The notes under the pieces are model-generated. The model did not search any database. It was given only the letters and a program-made list of their open reading frames with translations, and had not been told where the DNA came from. A stretch of DNA of 35,536 bases, taken from the NCBI RefSeq assembly GCF_000381985.1, contig NZ_KB907356.1, positions 1 to 35,536 on the forward strand, written 5' to 3'. Both the position numbers and the translations under genes were made by a program. This DNA is from Novispirillum itersonii subsp. itersonii ATCC 12639 (GTDB taxonomy: Bacteria > Pseudomonadota > Alphaproteobacteria > Rhodospirillales > Rhodospirillaceae). Positions 17,301-24,858 of the stretch are shown in pieces; within the stretch, counting starts at the first letter, position 1, and the number at the start of each line of letters is the position of its first letter.

Positions 17301-18237
17301 GATGGACGGATACACCGCCGCCCGGACCCTGCGGACCCTGCCGGGGCTGGATCATCTGCCGGTGATCGCCATGACCGCCCATGCGATGGCCAGCGACCGT
17401 GACCGCTGCCTTGACGCCGGCATGAACGATCATATTTCCAAACCGATTGACCCGCAGGCCCTGCGGAAAACCCTTCTGCGGTGGCGCCCACAGACCGCAA
17501 CGGGAACTCCGGCACAGCCGACGGCTCCCCCTGTCATGGCAAAAGTCTACGCATCCGGGGCCACCCGTCAGCCTCCGGCGGCAGAAACGGTGCTGCAGCG
17601 GGCTCACCTGCCCGGTATTGCTCTGGATGTCGCGCTCCGGAATCTGAACGGAAATGCCGCCCTGCTGCACCGGCTGCTGCGGGACTTTGCGGTCGGGCAT
17701 GGCTGCGAGGCCCTGACATGGCGGCAACTGGTGGAGAAAGAGGACTGGGCTGCCATGGCCGGGCTGGCCCATACCCTGCGCGGCACGGCGTCCACCCTCG
17801 GCGCACAGCGGATCGCCGCCATCGCCGGGGATCTGGAAACCGCCACCGGCAAGGATCAGACCATACACCGTGGCGATATCATCGTTCTGACAGACCTGCT
17901 GACAGAAGCCCTGTCAGAAGTGGTTCAGGGAATCGCCACCCTGCCCAGCCCGGACGCCTCCCGGTCCGGGCCCGCCACGGCATCGGCCACCCCGGCGACC
18001 ACAGTGCCGGACGACCTGCCGCAGCGGCTGGAGACCCTTGCCACGGTGCTGGCAGACGGTGATCCTGCGGCAGAAGATCTGGCGGGAGACCTGCAGGACC
18101 TGCTGGAAGGCACCGTTTTCGCCCGGCAGGCCCGGATCCTTGCCCGGCAGGCCGCCAGCTTTGACTTCGAGGACGCCGCAGAAACCCTGAAAAGCATACA
18201 GGAGGCCCTGGCAGAACAGGCACCGGCCTGCCCCTGA
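14320..18237 (+). CDS. Hybrid histidine kinase: PAS3-HisKA-HATPase-REC2-HPt
   Basis: Soluble hybrid kinase of 1305 aa with no membrane segment. The order is N-terminal coiled coil (1-150), PAS1 (about 150-270), PAS2 (about 275-395), PAS3 (about 400-525), HisKA with H552 in NMSHEIRTPMNA, HATPase (NLLGNAVKFTEQ, DSGIGMTPEQ, GGTGLGLAISRQ), REC1 (VVDDSLAV, D848 in VIDWRMPEMSG), REC2 (LAEDNAINQ, D989 in LMDVQMPVMDGY), and an HPt domain with H1151 in LAHTLRGTAS. A Pro/Ala linker and a final helical tail follow. This is a full internal phosphorelay able to hand phosphate to a separate receiver, most simply the REC/HD-GYP protein of the same operon. The first PAS resembles redox/aerotaxis-type PAS domains (EISGFTREELLGHTH). 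The ATG overlaps the FIST stop by one base. Convergent msrA starts its stop codon 3 bp away. Confidence 0.95.
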   Translation: MHRLFLSQIKRSLGLKTQDDLSAALTDLESQADRLDPAAQALVNGLRPLFDRISQAYHQSDRDLDLRSRSLELSSQELVQMNQRLRDDAAAQRHALKALQVTAAALVEEEAGPGGSTAEDDDGQSVAVLARRVAQLVDQRRAVREALEQQKFALDQHAIVSITDTAGKIIYANDRFCEISGFTREELLGHTHAVVNSGTHQKEFFADLWSTIRAGQVWNGQICNRSKEGSLYWVEATIVPLNIENGIPGQYIAIRTDISHQKRMEEQLRQNRRFLQGITNSMGEGVYCLNEEGYCTFLNPEAERLLGWSLRDLRQIRLHDAVHSQRADGSPLPISECQSTLAVSNGETYRSDDEWFTRRDGASFPVSLVTVPLREDGRIIGSVGVFQDITERKRILEAMEHSEQRLKIALEASNTGLWDWNPKTDYAFLSDLWKSMLGYQPQDLENSGATWGALIHPEDLTDVLDSLTRHFDGETEIFEREFRMRHRDGHWVWILSSGKVIDRDDHGIPLRVTGIHKDVSESKRILAELTAAKEDADKANRAKSDFLANMSHEIRTPMNAVIGLSHLLARTDLNTRQRDYLDKIQGASRTLLGVINDILDFSKIEAGKLTLEQVPFELNQLIHDVTVVLQPRLREKDLELVIDLAETVPQRLMGDPLRLSQVLLNLLGNAVKFTEQGEILLRFASDGMTADKTVPLTISVSDSGIGMTPEQVSGLFRPFTQADTSTTRRFGGTGLGLAISRQLVDLMGGSISAASVQGEGSTFTVTLSLTAEQGAGRNDRSLPVAGLHPGSFRALVVDDSLAVRSILKDLLERSTINTSTAASGPLALKELAASGQNGIPPFDLAVIDWRMPEMSGTDLLRAIRQAGHSMPVIMTTAYGVDGLLADLQGLPVSAILEKPITPSGMFDAVMEALGSATPVSPQPQTEQDCPPDTSLRGLRLLLAEDNAINQMVATELLQGMGAVVTVCDNGLEAVERLKQSPDFDLVLMDVQMPVMDGYTAARTLRTLPGLDHLPVIAMTAHAMASDRDRCLDAGMNDHISKPIDPQALRKTLLRWRPQTATGTPAQPTAPPVMAKVYASGATRQPPAAETVLQRAHLPGIALDVALRNLNGNAALLHRLLRDFAVGHGCEALTWRQLVEKEDWAAMAGLAHTLRGTASTLGAQRIAAIAGDLETATGKDQTIHRGDIIVLTDLLTEALSEVVQGIATLPSPDASRSGPATASATPATTVPDDLPQRLETLATVLADGDPAAEDLAGDLQDLLEGTVFARQARILARQAASFDFEDAAETLKSIQEALAEQAPACP

Positions 18238-18239
18238 CC

Positions 18240-18758
18240 TTAGCGGCTTCCGGGCAGGACCCAGCCGGGACGGGGGAAGTGGCAGGTATATCCGTTGGGG
18301 TAGCGGATCAGGTAATCCTGATGCTCCGGTTCCGCCTCCCAGAACGGCCCCGCCTCCGCGACTTCTGTCACCACCGGCCCCGGCCACAGCCCGCAGGCAT
18401 CAATATCGGCAATCGTCTGCAACGCCACCTGACGCTGCTGTTCTGACAGCACATAAATGGCAGAGCGGTACGACAGACCGATATCATTGCCCTGACGGTT
18501 CAGGGTGCTGGGATCATGGATCTGGAAAAAGACCTCCAGCAGTCTCCTGTACGATAAGGCCTGCGGATCAAACCAGATATCCACCGCCTCGGCATGGGTG
18601 CCATGATTGCGGTAGGTCGCATCCGCGACATCACCGCCACTGTATCCGACCCGGGTTTCACGGACCCCGGGCAGACGGCGGATCAGATCCTGCATTCCCC
18701 AGAAGCAGCCCCCCGCCAGTATTGCCCGCTCCAGTCCTTCAGGGCGTCGGTCCATCAT
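18240..18758 (-). CDS. msrA: Peptide-methionine (S)-S-oxide reductase
   Basis: Repairs the S-epimer of methionine sulfoxide in proteins. The product is 172 aa with the catalytic GCFWG motif (Cys18), GYSGG, the [11 protein letters not shown] segment and [12 protein letters not shown]; normal MsrA size without signal peptide, so cytoplasmic. It follows msrB with an ATGA overlap (18755-18758), giving a two-gene msrB-msrA operon. The two enzymes together cover both sulfoxide epimers. It converges on the hybrid-kinase gene with 2 bp between stop codons. Confidence 0.96.
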   Translation of the reverse strand: MMDRRPEGLERAILAGGCFWGMQDLIRRLPGVRETRVGYSGGDVADATYRNHGTHAEAVDIWFDPQALSYRRLLEVFFQIHDPSTLNRQGNDIGLSYRSAIYVLSEQQRQVALQTIADIDACGLWPGPVVTEVAEAGPFWEAEPEHQDYLIRYPNGYTCHFPRPGWVLPGSR

Positions 18759-19207
18759 CCATTCTCCTCAACCGCATCAAGGTATGCGCCATAGCCTTCT
18801 TCTGCCATCCGGTGGCGCGGCACAAAACGCAGCGCGGCGGAATTGATGCAGTACCGCAGCCCACCACGGTCCGGGGGGCCATCGTCAAACACATGCCCCA
18901 GATGGCTGTCAGCATGCGCCGAGCGGACCTCAACCCGCACCATGCCATGGCTGGTATCGGTCAGCTCCTGCACGGCGACCGGAATCACCGGGCGGACAAA
19001 GCTGGGCCAGCCACAGCCGGAATCAAACTTGTCACCGGACAGAAAGAGGGGCTCACCGGAAACCACATCAACATACAGGCCCGGTTCCTTGGTATGCAGA
19101 TACGCTCCGGTACCGGGATATTCCGTACCGTTCTGCTGGGTTACCCTATATTGCTCCGGGGTCAGGGCTTTCAGGGCATCATCGGTTTTACGGTAAGACA
19201 CCATCAT
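18755..19207 (-). CDS. msrB: Peptide-methionine (R)-S-oxide reductase
   Basis: Reduces the R-epimer of protein methionine sulfoxide. The product is 150 aa with the SelR fold markers [23 protein letters not shown]-type strand, SGCGWPSF (Cys65, the usual resolving position), HLGHVF and the catalytic Cys120 in [11 protein letters not shown]. The two CxxC zinc-binding pairs of many MsrB proteins are absent, so this is a zinc-free type. First gene of the msrB-msrA operon; translation of msrA is coupled through overlapping stop and start. The 199 bp upstream separates it from the divergent sigma-factor gene. Confidence 0.96.
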   Translation of the reverse strand: MMVSYRKTDDALKALTPEQYRVTQQNGTEYPGTGAYLHTKEPGLYVDVVSGEPLFLSGDKFDSGCGWPSFVRPVIPVAVQELTDTSHGMVRVEVRSAHADSHLGHVFDDGPPDRGGLRYCINSAALRFVPRHRMAEEGYGAYLDAVEENG

Positions 19208-19406
19208 CGGCTCCGCTGGCTGTTGCCGGATCTTCTCTGCCCTGAAGATGGGACGGAGCGGCGGTCGCGTCTAGTCACAGATCAGTGTGGCAGACAAATA
19301 GAGACACCCCTGGGCCAGACGGACCATTGATGGATTTTCCGCGCAGGAAACCCCGGCAGCCCCCGTATAACAGTCATACAGAACGACACCGGGATCCAAC
19401 ACCACT

Positions 19407-19970
19407 GTGACCACGGACGATACCGCCCTTCTGGCCGCCGTAGCCAACGGTGATCATGGGGCATTCAGCACCCTGATGGACCGGCATGGACCGCGTGCGC
19501 TGGCACTTGCCATCCGCATGACCGGAACCCGGCAGGATGCGGAAGATATAGTGCAGGAAGCTTTTCTGCGCGTCTGGCGCCATGCCGGACGCTGGGATCC
19601 TTCCGGCGGGGCCCGGTTCAGCACCTGGCTGTACCGGATTGTTCTGAACCTGTGTCTGGATCGTAAGCGGCGTGCCCCAATGGCCCCGCTTGACGAAATC
19701 GCCGAACCTGAAGATCCATCCCCGGATGGTCTCCAGCAGTATTCCGGTGAGCAGGCCCGGGGATTGGTGCAGGAAGCGTTGGAAAGCCTGCCGGAACGGC
19801 AGCGGGCGGCCCTTGCTTTATGTTATTTTGGAAATGTTTCCGGTCAGGAAGCTGCGGACAGTTTAGAAATGTCTGTTTCGGCACTGGAGTCTCTGCTGGT
19901 ACGGGGACGGCGGGCGCTGCGGACCTTCTTCACCAAGCGCGGCCTGAACCGATTGGGAGATGTGTTATGA
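19407..19970 (+). CDS. ECF-type RNA polymerase sigma factor
   Basis: Sigma-70 family, ECF group, 187 aa. Region 2 (about 10-95) is clear: FSTLMDRHGPRALALAIRMTG, DAEDIVQEAFLRVWRH and FSTWLYRIVLNLCLDRKRR. Region 4 (about 125-180) reads LPERQRAALALCYFGNVSGQEAADSLEMSVSALESLLVRGRRALR. Region 3 is missing, as expected. The start codon is GTG 19407, with no strong ribosome site. The stop overlaps the next start (ATGA, 19967-19970), and a third gene is coupled the same way. The order sigma, one-TM protein, periplasmic metal-sensor-like protein resembles the parts of CnrYXH-type systems, so the sigma factor is probably held by the membrane protein until an envelope signal arrives. Confidence 0.93.
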   Translation: MTTDDTALLAAVANGDHGAFSTLMDRHGPRALALAIRMTGTRQDAEDIVQEAFLRVWRHAGRWDPSGGARFSTWLYRIVLNLCLDRKRRAPMAPLDEIAEPEDPSPDGLQQYSGEQARGLVQEALESLPERQRAALALCYFGNVSGQEAADSLEMSVSALESLLVRGRRALRTFFTKRGLNRLGDVL

Positions 19971-20443
19971 CTGAGGATCGGCTTCTGGAATGCCTTGATC
20001 TCTGGGGCTGCACTCTGGCCCGCTGGCCCGCTGCAGAGCGGACACAGGCAGAAGCCCTGCTTGCCAGCTCAGAAAAGGCCCGGGATCTTCTGACCCGTGA
20101 ACAGATGATGGAACGCCTGCTGCAAAGTGCGGACCCGGTAGACATGCTGGATACCGCCGCCTTAGATCGGGTGAAAGCAGCGGTTTTTGCCTCCATTGCC
20201 TCGCCGCCCCTGAAACAGGCTGTACCGCCCCTGACCGTACAGATCGCAGACAGACTCCGCCGTTGGTTTGATCTGCCCGATCCCGTAGCGCCGTGGGGCC
20301 TGCGACTGGCGTCCGTCGTTCTTGTTGCTGCCCTGCTTGGCAGCCTGACCGCCCGCAGCATCACCCTGACCACAGCTTCCTCCGGTACTGCCCTCGAACA
20401 GATCGCGATGGCTACCCCTTATTCGCCGCTGGATGTGCAATGA
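19967..20443 (+). CDS. Putative one-TM anti-sigma factor
   Basis: 158-aa protein of no firmly recognised family. The N-terminal half is charged and helical (RLLECLDLWGCTLARWPAAERTQAEALL). A single membrane helix lies near 111-127 (LRLASVVLVAALLGSLTA), leaving a short outer tail of about 30 residues. This topology, and its position directly behind an ECF sigma gene with an ATGA overlap, suggest it is the cognate anti-sigma factor. GGGA lies 8 nt before the ATG. No zinc-binding HxxxCxxC motif is present, so it is not a ZAS-type anti-sigma. Function is inferred from context. Confidence 0.75.
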   Translation: MTEDRLLECLDLWGCTLARWPAAERTQAEALLASSEKARDLLTREQMMERLLQSADPVDMLDTAALDRVKAAVFASIASPPLKQAVPPLTVQIADRLRRWFDLPDPVAPWGLRLASVVLVAALLGSLTARSITLTTASSGTALEQIAMATPYSPLDVQ

Positions 20444-20892
20444 CCAAAATCTCGACCTGGGCCCTGATCGCCTCGCTGGGCTGTAACGCCTTCCTTGGGG
20501 CTGCTATCGCCACCCATTTCCTGAAAGACCCGCCGCCCCCGCCGCCGCCCGGCAGAATGCTGGAGGAAATGGCCGAGACCCTTCCCCCCGAGGATGCCCG
20601 CATCATGCGGCAGGCCATCGCCACCTACAGCACACTGCTGACCAAAGAACGCCATGAGGAGCAGTTTCAGCGGCTGAGGCAGACGCTGGCGGCAGACCCC
20701 TTCAATGCGGATGCCTTCCGGGCCGCTGAAGCAGAACTCCGGCAGCGGCAGACCGCGATGAGCGACGTCATCCTTGAGGTCGTACCGCGCCTGTCAGCCG
20801 AAGGCCGGAAAAAGCTGTCTGAATTCCGCCCTCCCCGCGGCCCCGGCAAGCCCCGTGGACCGGGAGAGCAGGACGGCCCCCCTCCACGTTGA
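20440..20892 (+). CDS. Periplasmic heavy-metal-sensor-like protein (CnrX/Spy family)
   Basis: 150-aa protein with an N-terminal membrane anchor or signal (STWALIASLGCNAFLGAAIATHF), a proline run, then an all-helical periplasmic part: GRMLEEMAETLPPEDARIMRQAI, a heptad-like QFQRLRQTLAADPFNADAFRAAEAELRQRQ and ILEVVPRLSAEGRKKLSEF. The last segment is characteristic of the CnrX/ZraP/Spy-like heavy-metal resistance domain. A Pro/Gly/Arg-rich tail ends the protein. The start overlaps the preceding stop (ATGA). In CnrYXH, CnrX senses metal and frees the sigma factor. Here the same role is likely, but the ligand is open because no clear His/Met-rich metal site is visible. Confidence 0.8.
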   Translation: MTKISTWALIASLGCNAFLGAAIATHFLKDPPPPPPPGRMLEEMAETLPPEDARIMRQAIATYSTLLTKERHEEQFQRLRQTLAADPFNADAFRAAEAELRQRQTAMSDVILEVVPRLSAEGRKKLSEFRPPRGPGKPRGPGEQDGPPPR

Positions 20893-21046
20893 TGTCCCCC
20901 TCCTGCAACCGCAGGAAGAATGAAAGCTTTATCCAATTAAAAACAGAAAATCGTACATTTTTTTAAGATACCCCCGCAGGAAAGCCCCCTGAGCCGCGTT
21001 CAATCCCTGAAGCCCGCGTTTCTATCCGGCAGTCAGGGAGATCGCC

Positions 21047-22108
21047 ATGTCGGTATCATCACTCTCAACCTCAGACCTGAGAACATCTCTGCTGTCCGGC
21101 GACCTCCGGACCGGCTCTGTGTCCGCACGGCGGACGCGGCAACAGGAGACAGACGCCTCGGCTCTGGCCGCCCTGATCTCCACCGGGCAGCAGCAGACCC
21201 AGCCCCAGTCCTTCCGCGATGCGCTGGAAGACAAACTGACCACCGCAGTCAGTAACGGCACCCTGTCGCAGGATGACGCTGATCTGATCCGGCAGGCGAT
21301 GGATGAGCTGGATCAGCAGATCCAGACTGCATCCGCAACCGGTATGCAAGGGGCCAGAGGGCCGCAAGGCAAGCCTGATCCCGCAGACCTGTTTTCCAAG
21401 CTTGATGCCAACGGTGACGGGACACTGACGGAAGAAGAGTTTGTCGCCGGACGCCCCGATGATGTAAGCGAAGAGCAGGCTCAAGCCTTCTATGAACAGC
21501 TTGCAGGGACCAACACGTCTGGCCTGTCTGCTGATCAGTTCGTCAACGCCATGGCCAGCAACCGCCCGGAAGGACCTGGCGGGCGACCGGATCCGTCGGA
21601 GATGTTTTCAAACCTTGATGCGGACAGCGACGGCATTCTGACCAAAGAGGAATTCGTTGCCGGGCGCCCCGACGGTGTCAGTGAAGAAGACGCCGGAACC
21701 CTGTTCGACACTCTGGCCGGAAGCAATACCTCTGGCCTGAATGAAGAGCAGTTCACCACCGCCATGGCTCAGGCCGGTGGTGCCGGTGGTCCGCCCCCGG
21801 CTGGCGGCGGTGGCGGCAGTGGCGGCGGTAGCTCCGAAGAAAAAACGGAAATCAGCCGCACCAGCACCACGACAGGGTCGCAGACCGTGACCGTCATCAC
21901 CTATTCCGACGGTAGCACTGAAACCACGACCGAAGCGGCTGCCGCGTCGGCCTCTTCAGCGACAGCCGCCGCCAGCTCTTCATCAGCGACGGACTCTGTC
22001 GCATCACGGCTGCTGTCGCTGCTTCAGACTCTGGGCGGCGGCGACACCAATGCCATGTCCTTCCTGAAGACGGCGATGACCGGTCGGCTCTATGACGTCC
22101 GCGCATAA
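21047..22108 (+). CDS. EF-hand calcium-binding protein with duplicated unit
   Basis: 353-aa acidic protein. Two canonical EF-hand loops are visible, DANGDGTLTEEEF (near residue 124) and DADSDGILTKEEF (near 195). Each is followed about 35 residues later by a degenerate partner (TNTSGLSADQF, SNTSGLNEEQF), so an approximately 70-residue two-hand unit is present twice. A Gly-rich linker and a Ser/Thr/Ala low-complexity region follow (about 245-320), then a conserved-looking LLSLLQTLGGG helix. No signal peptide is visible; it could be cytoplasmic or exported by a non-Sec route. GGGAG (21036-21040) lies 6 nt before the ATG, and a strong terminator follows. It resembles calcium-binding proteins of the XopAW/calmodulin-like type, but its role is unknown. 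Confidence 0.88.
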   Translation: MSVSSLSTSDLRTSLLSGDLRTGSVSARRTRQQETDASALAALISTGQQQTQPQSFRDALEDKLTTAVSNGTLSQDDADLIRQAMDELDQQIQTASATGMQGARGPQGKPDPADLFSKLDANGDGTLTEEEFVAGRPDDVSEEQAQAFYEQLAGTNTSGLSADQFVNAMASNRPEGPGGRPDPSEMFSNLDADSDGILTKEEFVAGRPDGVSEEDAGTLFDTLAGSNTSGLNEEQFTTAMAQAGGAGGPPPAGGGGGSGGGSSEEKTEISRTSTTTGSQTVTVITYSDGSTETTTEAAAASASSATAAASSSSATDSVASRLLSLLQTLGGGDTNAMSFLKTAMTGRLYDVRA

Positions 22109-22177
22109 AATATAGAAACTCCGGACATTGTCCTTGATGACCTGAATTCAGTGTCATCGGAGAATGGTCCATCCAAC

Positions 22178-22217
22178 AGAAATGCCGCCTGTGTGAAAGG
22201 CGGCATTTCTATTTTAT
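22178..22217 (+). terminator. Rho-independent terminator after the EF-hand gene
   Basis: AGAAATGCCGCC (22178-22189) pairs perfectly with GGCGGCATTTCT (22199-22210), 9-nt loop, followed by ATTTTAT. It lies between the EF-hand gene and the convergent sqdB gene. The U-rich side favours plus-strand termination. Confidence 0.85.
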
Positions 22218-22240
22218 AAACCGGCATCAACGCCGCAGCA

Positions 22241-23410
22241 TCACGACTTCCAGCGGGATGTGCAGAGAATACGCTCCCGGTCACAACGGTTTGCATACCG
22301 TTGCGCAACATGCATCACTTCCTGCAGAAGGCCTTCCTGCAACAAGGTCGGCTTCAGCCCCATATCCTGCAGGGTTCTCGCAATCGCTGGCAACGTATTC
22401 TGCGCCGCCTCGTTCCTCGGATTCTCCAGAAAGCTGACCTCAACGCCGGTCATCCCGGCGATCATCGCTGCCAGATCAGCAATGCGGTGTGTCTCGGTCA
22501 TCTGATTGAGAATCCGGACCCGCTCTCCGTTTGCGGGGGGCGACTCCAAAGCCAGGGTCAGGCATTGAACAACGTCACGGATATGAATAAAGGCGCGAGT
22601 CTGCCCGCCTGTCCCGTGAACGGTCAGCGGATACCCGATTGCTGCCTGCATCAGAAAACGGTTGAGAACCGTACCGTAGTCACCGTCATAATCAAAACGG
22701 TTGATGAGGCGCTCATCCAGCAGGGTCTGGTCTGTATTGGTCCCCCAGACAATCCCTTGATGCAGATCGGTAATCTTCAGTTTGTCATTTTTATTGTAAT
22801 AATAAAACAGCTCTTGATCCAGACACTTGGTCATGTGGTAAATGCTGCCCGGATCAGTCGGATGCCGGATCTCCTGCGTCACCGGACCGGAACCATCCAG
22901 AGACGGGATCTCAACCGTCAGATATCCTTCTGGAATCTGGGTCTTACCACCAGCACCATAGCCGTAAACACCCATCGTTCCCATGTGGACCAGATGAATG
23001 TCGAGGCCGCTCTCAACGATCGCGCAGAGCGTATTATGAGTCGCTGAAACGTTATTTTCGACAGTATACCGCTTATGCTTCGGCGATTTCATAGAATAAG
23101 GGGCAGCACGCTGCTCCGCCAGATGGACAATGGCATCCGGCCTGAAGCTCTGGAGAACGTCCAGAAGAGCATCGTAGTCTTTTGCGACATCAAGGGATTT
23201 CCAGACCAGATCCTTCCCGGTCTTTTCCTTCCAGGCAGCGATCCGTTCCGGTAAGGAGACGATGGGTGTCAGGGACCCGGCTTTCAGCTCGTCATCAGCG
23301 GAGCGCCGGGCGAGATTATCAATGATTACAACCTCATGGCCACGCGCAGACAAATGCAGTACGGTAGGCCATCCGCAAAAACCGTCACCACCCAGAACGA
23401 TAACCTTCAT
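22241..23410 (-). CDS. sqdB: UDP-sulfoquinovose synthase
   Basis: Short-chain dehydrogenase-type enzyme (389 aa) that converts UDP-glucose and sulfite to UDP-sulfoquinovose. The Rossmann motif is GGDGFCGW (residues 7-14). The catalytic set matches plant SQD1: T145 in HMGTMGVYG, Y191 and K195 in SIYHMTK. Further SQD1-like stretches are AEQRAAPYSM, DLHQGIVWGTNTDQT, FDYDGDYGTVLNRF and the HGTGGQTRAFIHIRDVVQC segment. The ATG at 23410 has AGGGG 5 nt upstream; a longer reading to 23452 lacks similarity. The product usually feeds the sulfolipid SQDG, but no sulfolipid synthase gene is next to it. Its neighbours are surface-glycan genes, so sulfoquinovose may instead be built into an extracellular polysaccharide (inference). 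Confidence 0.92.
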   Translation of the reverse strand: MKVIVLGGDGFCGWPTVLHLSARGHEVVIIDNLARRSADDELKAGSLTPIVSLPERIAAWKEKTGKDLVWKSLDVAKDYDALLDVLQSFRPDAIVHLAEQRAAPYSMKSPKHKRYTVENNVSATHNTLCAIVESGLDIHLVHMGTMGVYGYGAGGKTQIPEGYLTVEIPSLDGSGPVTQEIRHPTDPGSIYHMTKCLDQELFYYYNKNDKLKITDLHQGIVWGTNTDQTLLDERLINRFDYDGDYGTVLNRFLMQAAIGYPLTVHGTGGQTRAFIHIRDVVQCLTLALESPPANGERVRILNQMTETHRIADLAAMIAGMTGVEVSFLENPRNEAAQNTLPAIARTLQDMGLKPTLLQEGLLQEVMHVAQRYANRCDRERILCTSRWKS

Positions 23411-23688
23411 CTTAACCCCTGATAAATCAATGCATAACGTTTTAGCGCTCAACGTCTTTTTTCTGCTCTTACCTTGCCTGAGCCAGACGAAAGTGGCAGG
23501 CTACGGCACACTATAACAGCAGGGTCGCGCCCCGGAGTGCTGGATAAAAATCCGGCATCTCTCCCTATTCGAGTGAGGCGGTTGTGAAATGTACTGATGC
23601 ACACTCTGCCCTTGTCGTCCAGAACCCTCAACCGTCAAAAAAAAATTTGCTCTCCAACTCAGGGTGGGAAACCCCTGAGGAAAGTATA

Positions 23689-24765
23689 ATGTTGGCCTTG
23701 TTGAGTCCACGCTGGGACAGCGTCACTCTGGCTGCCACCCTGAAACACCTCGAAGACTGGGATTTCTTTTTCGCCCTGATAAAGCGCCATCGGGTCTTTT
23801 CCCTTTGCGCAGACCGACTTCTGTCAGTCCTTTCCGCCTTCCCCGGCATACTTCCCGATCAGATTCCTCCCCTGCTCCACACCAGACTCCGTGCGAATAT
23901 GCTGACCGGCATGCGGCAGATTGCCGAGGCCAGAAAGCTGTCGGCACTCCTTGAGGACAAGGGAATTCCCTGCGCTATTCTGAAAGGCGCTCCAGTCTCG
24001 GCTCTGGCCTTCGGAAGCCCGACTCTGCGGGATGCACGGGATATCGATATCCTCGTCGATACCCGAGATCTTGACGGGGCTGAAGCCTGCCTGACAGGCG
24101 CGGGTCTGTCGTTAGAGAAACCGACATTCCGATCCCAGTTCACCCGCACGCTCTTCCGGCGCTACTCCCATGAGTATCTGTTCAAAACACCGACGGGTAT
24201 CTTAGTGGAACTGAAAACGCGGCTTCACCCAACGGAAAGCCTGACGCCACTGACGACAGCCGCAGCCCTTGGCCGGAGGCAATCTATCAGCATTCTGGAT
24301 CAGACACTGCCCGTACTGGCAGCCGACGACCTGCTGATGTACCTGTGCAGTCACGGGGCCCGTCACTGCTGGTTCCGCCTGAAGTGGCTGGCTGATATTG
24401 CTGCTCTGGCGGCACAGATACCGGAACACGCATTGCTGGCCCAACTGGAAGCAGCCCGGAAAAGCGGATCTGAAGTCCCGCTTCTGGAAGGGCTTCTGCT
24501 TTCCCGGGATTGGCTGTCGTACCCACTTCCCCCCGCTATCGAGGACGCAGCCAGGGCGCATCCGCTCGTCACACGGCGGCGGTCTCTGCTTGCGCCGATC
24601 GTACAAAACAGCGATCCGCACCCTTTCAACAGCAGGCACCTTCAGGACGCCTGTGACAAGGCTGAACGCCTGCTGCGGGCGGATCGCAGATACCGCATCA
24701 CAGTGCTGGAGAGGCATCTGATGGTACGCCTACGAAGCAGTGTCTTCTCCAGACTGACGTCGTAG
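23689..24765 (+). CDS. NTP_transf_5-type nucleotidyltransferase family protein
   Basis: 358-aa protein of the uncharacterised nucleotidyltransferase family (NTP_transf_5) often found in exopolysaccharide and peptide-modification loci. The key motif is AILKGAPVSALAF followed by SPTLRDARDIDILVD, with the metal-binding acidic pair D118 and D120. Helical flanks before (RLRANMLTGMRQIAEARKLSALLED) and after (YLCSHGARHCWFRLKWLADIAAL) fit the family. ATG 23689 is preferred because GAGG (23677-23680) is 8 nt upstream; a GTG at 23584 would add 35 unconserved residues. The real substrate is unknown. It diverges from sqdB and converges on the sugar transferase. Confidence 0.85.
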   Translation: MLALLSPRWDSVTLAATLKHLEDWDFFFALIKRHRVFSLCADRLLSVLSAFPGILPDQIPPLLHTRLRANMLTGMRQIAEARKLSALLEDKGIPCAILKGAPVSALAFGSPTLRDARDIDILVDTRDLDGAEACLTGAGLSLEKPTFRSQFTRTLFRRYSHEYLFKTPTGILVELKTRLHPTESLTPLTTAAALGRRQSISILDQTLPVLAADDLLMYLCSHGARHCWFRLKWLADIAALAAQIPEHALLAQLEAARKSGSEVPLLEGLLLSRDWLSYPLPPAIEDAARAHPLVTRRRSLLAPIVQNSDPHPFNSRHLQDACDKAERLLRADRRYRITVLERHLMVRLRSSVFSRLTS

Positions 24766-24858
24766 GCACCTTGCCCCCCGTTTCAAAGGCTTCTTTTTAA
24801 AGGGCAGAGCACAGGTTTTCCCCCTGCTCAGGCGCACGCGTCATAAATACGCAGCCCC

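Noticed and set aside
19346-19370. GGAAACC and CGTATAA as an ECF-type promoter before the sigma gene
   Set aside because: The gap between them is about 11 bp, shorter than the usual 15-17 for ECF promoters.
24766-24858. Possible terminator between the converging NTP_transf_5 and sugar-transferase genes
   Set aside because: Only weak, short inverted repeats with a T run that is not preceded by a stable stem.
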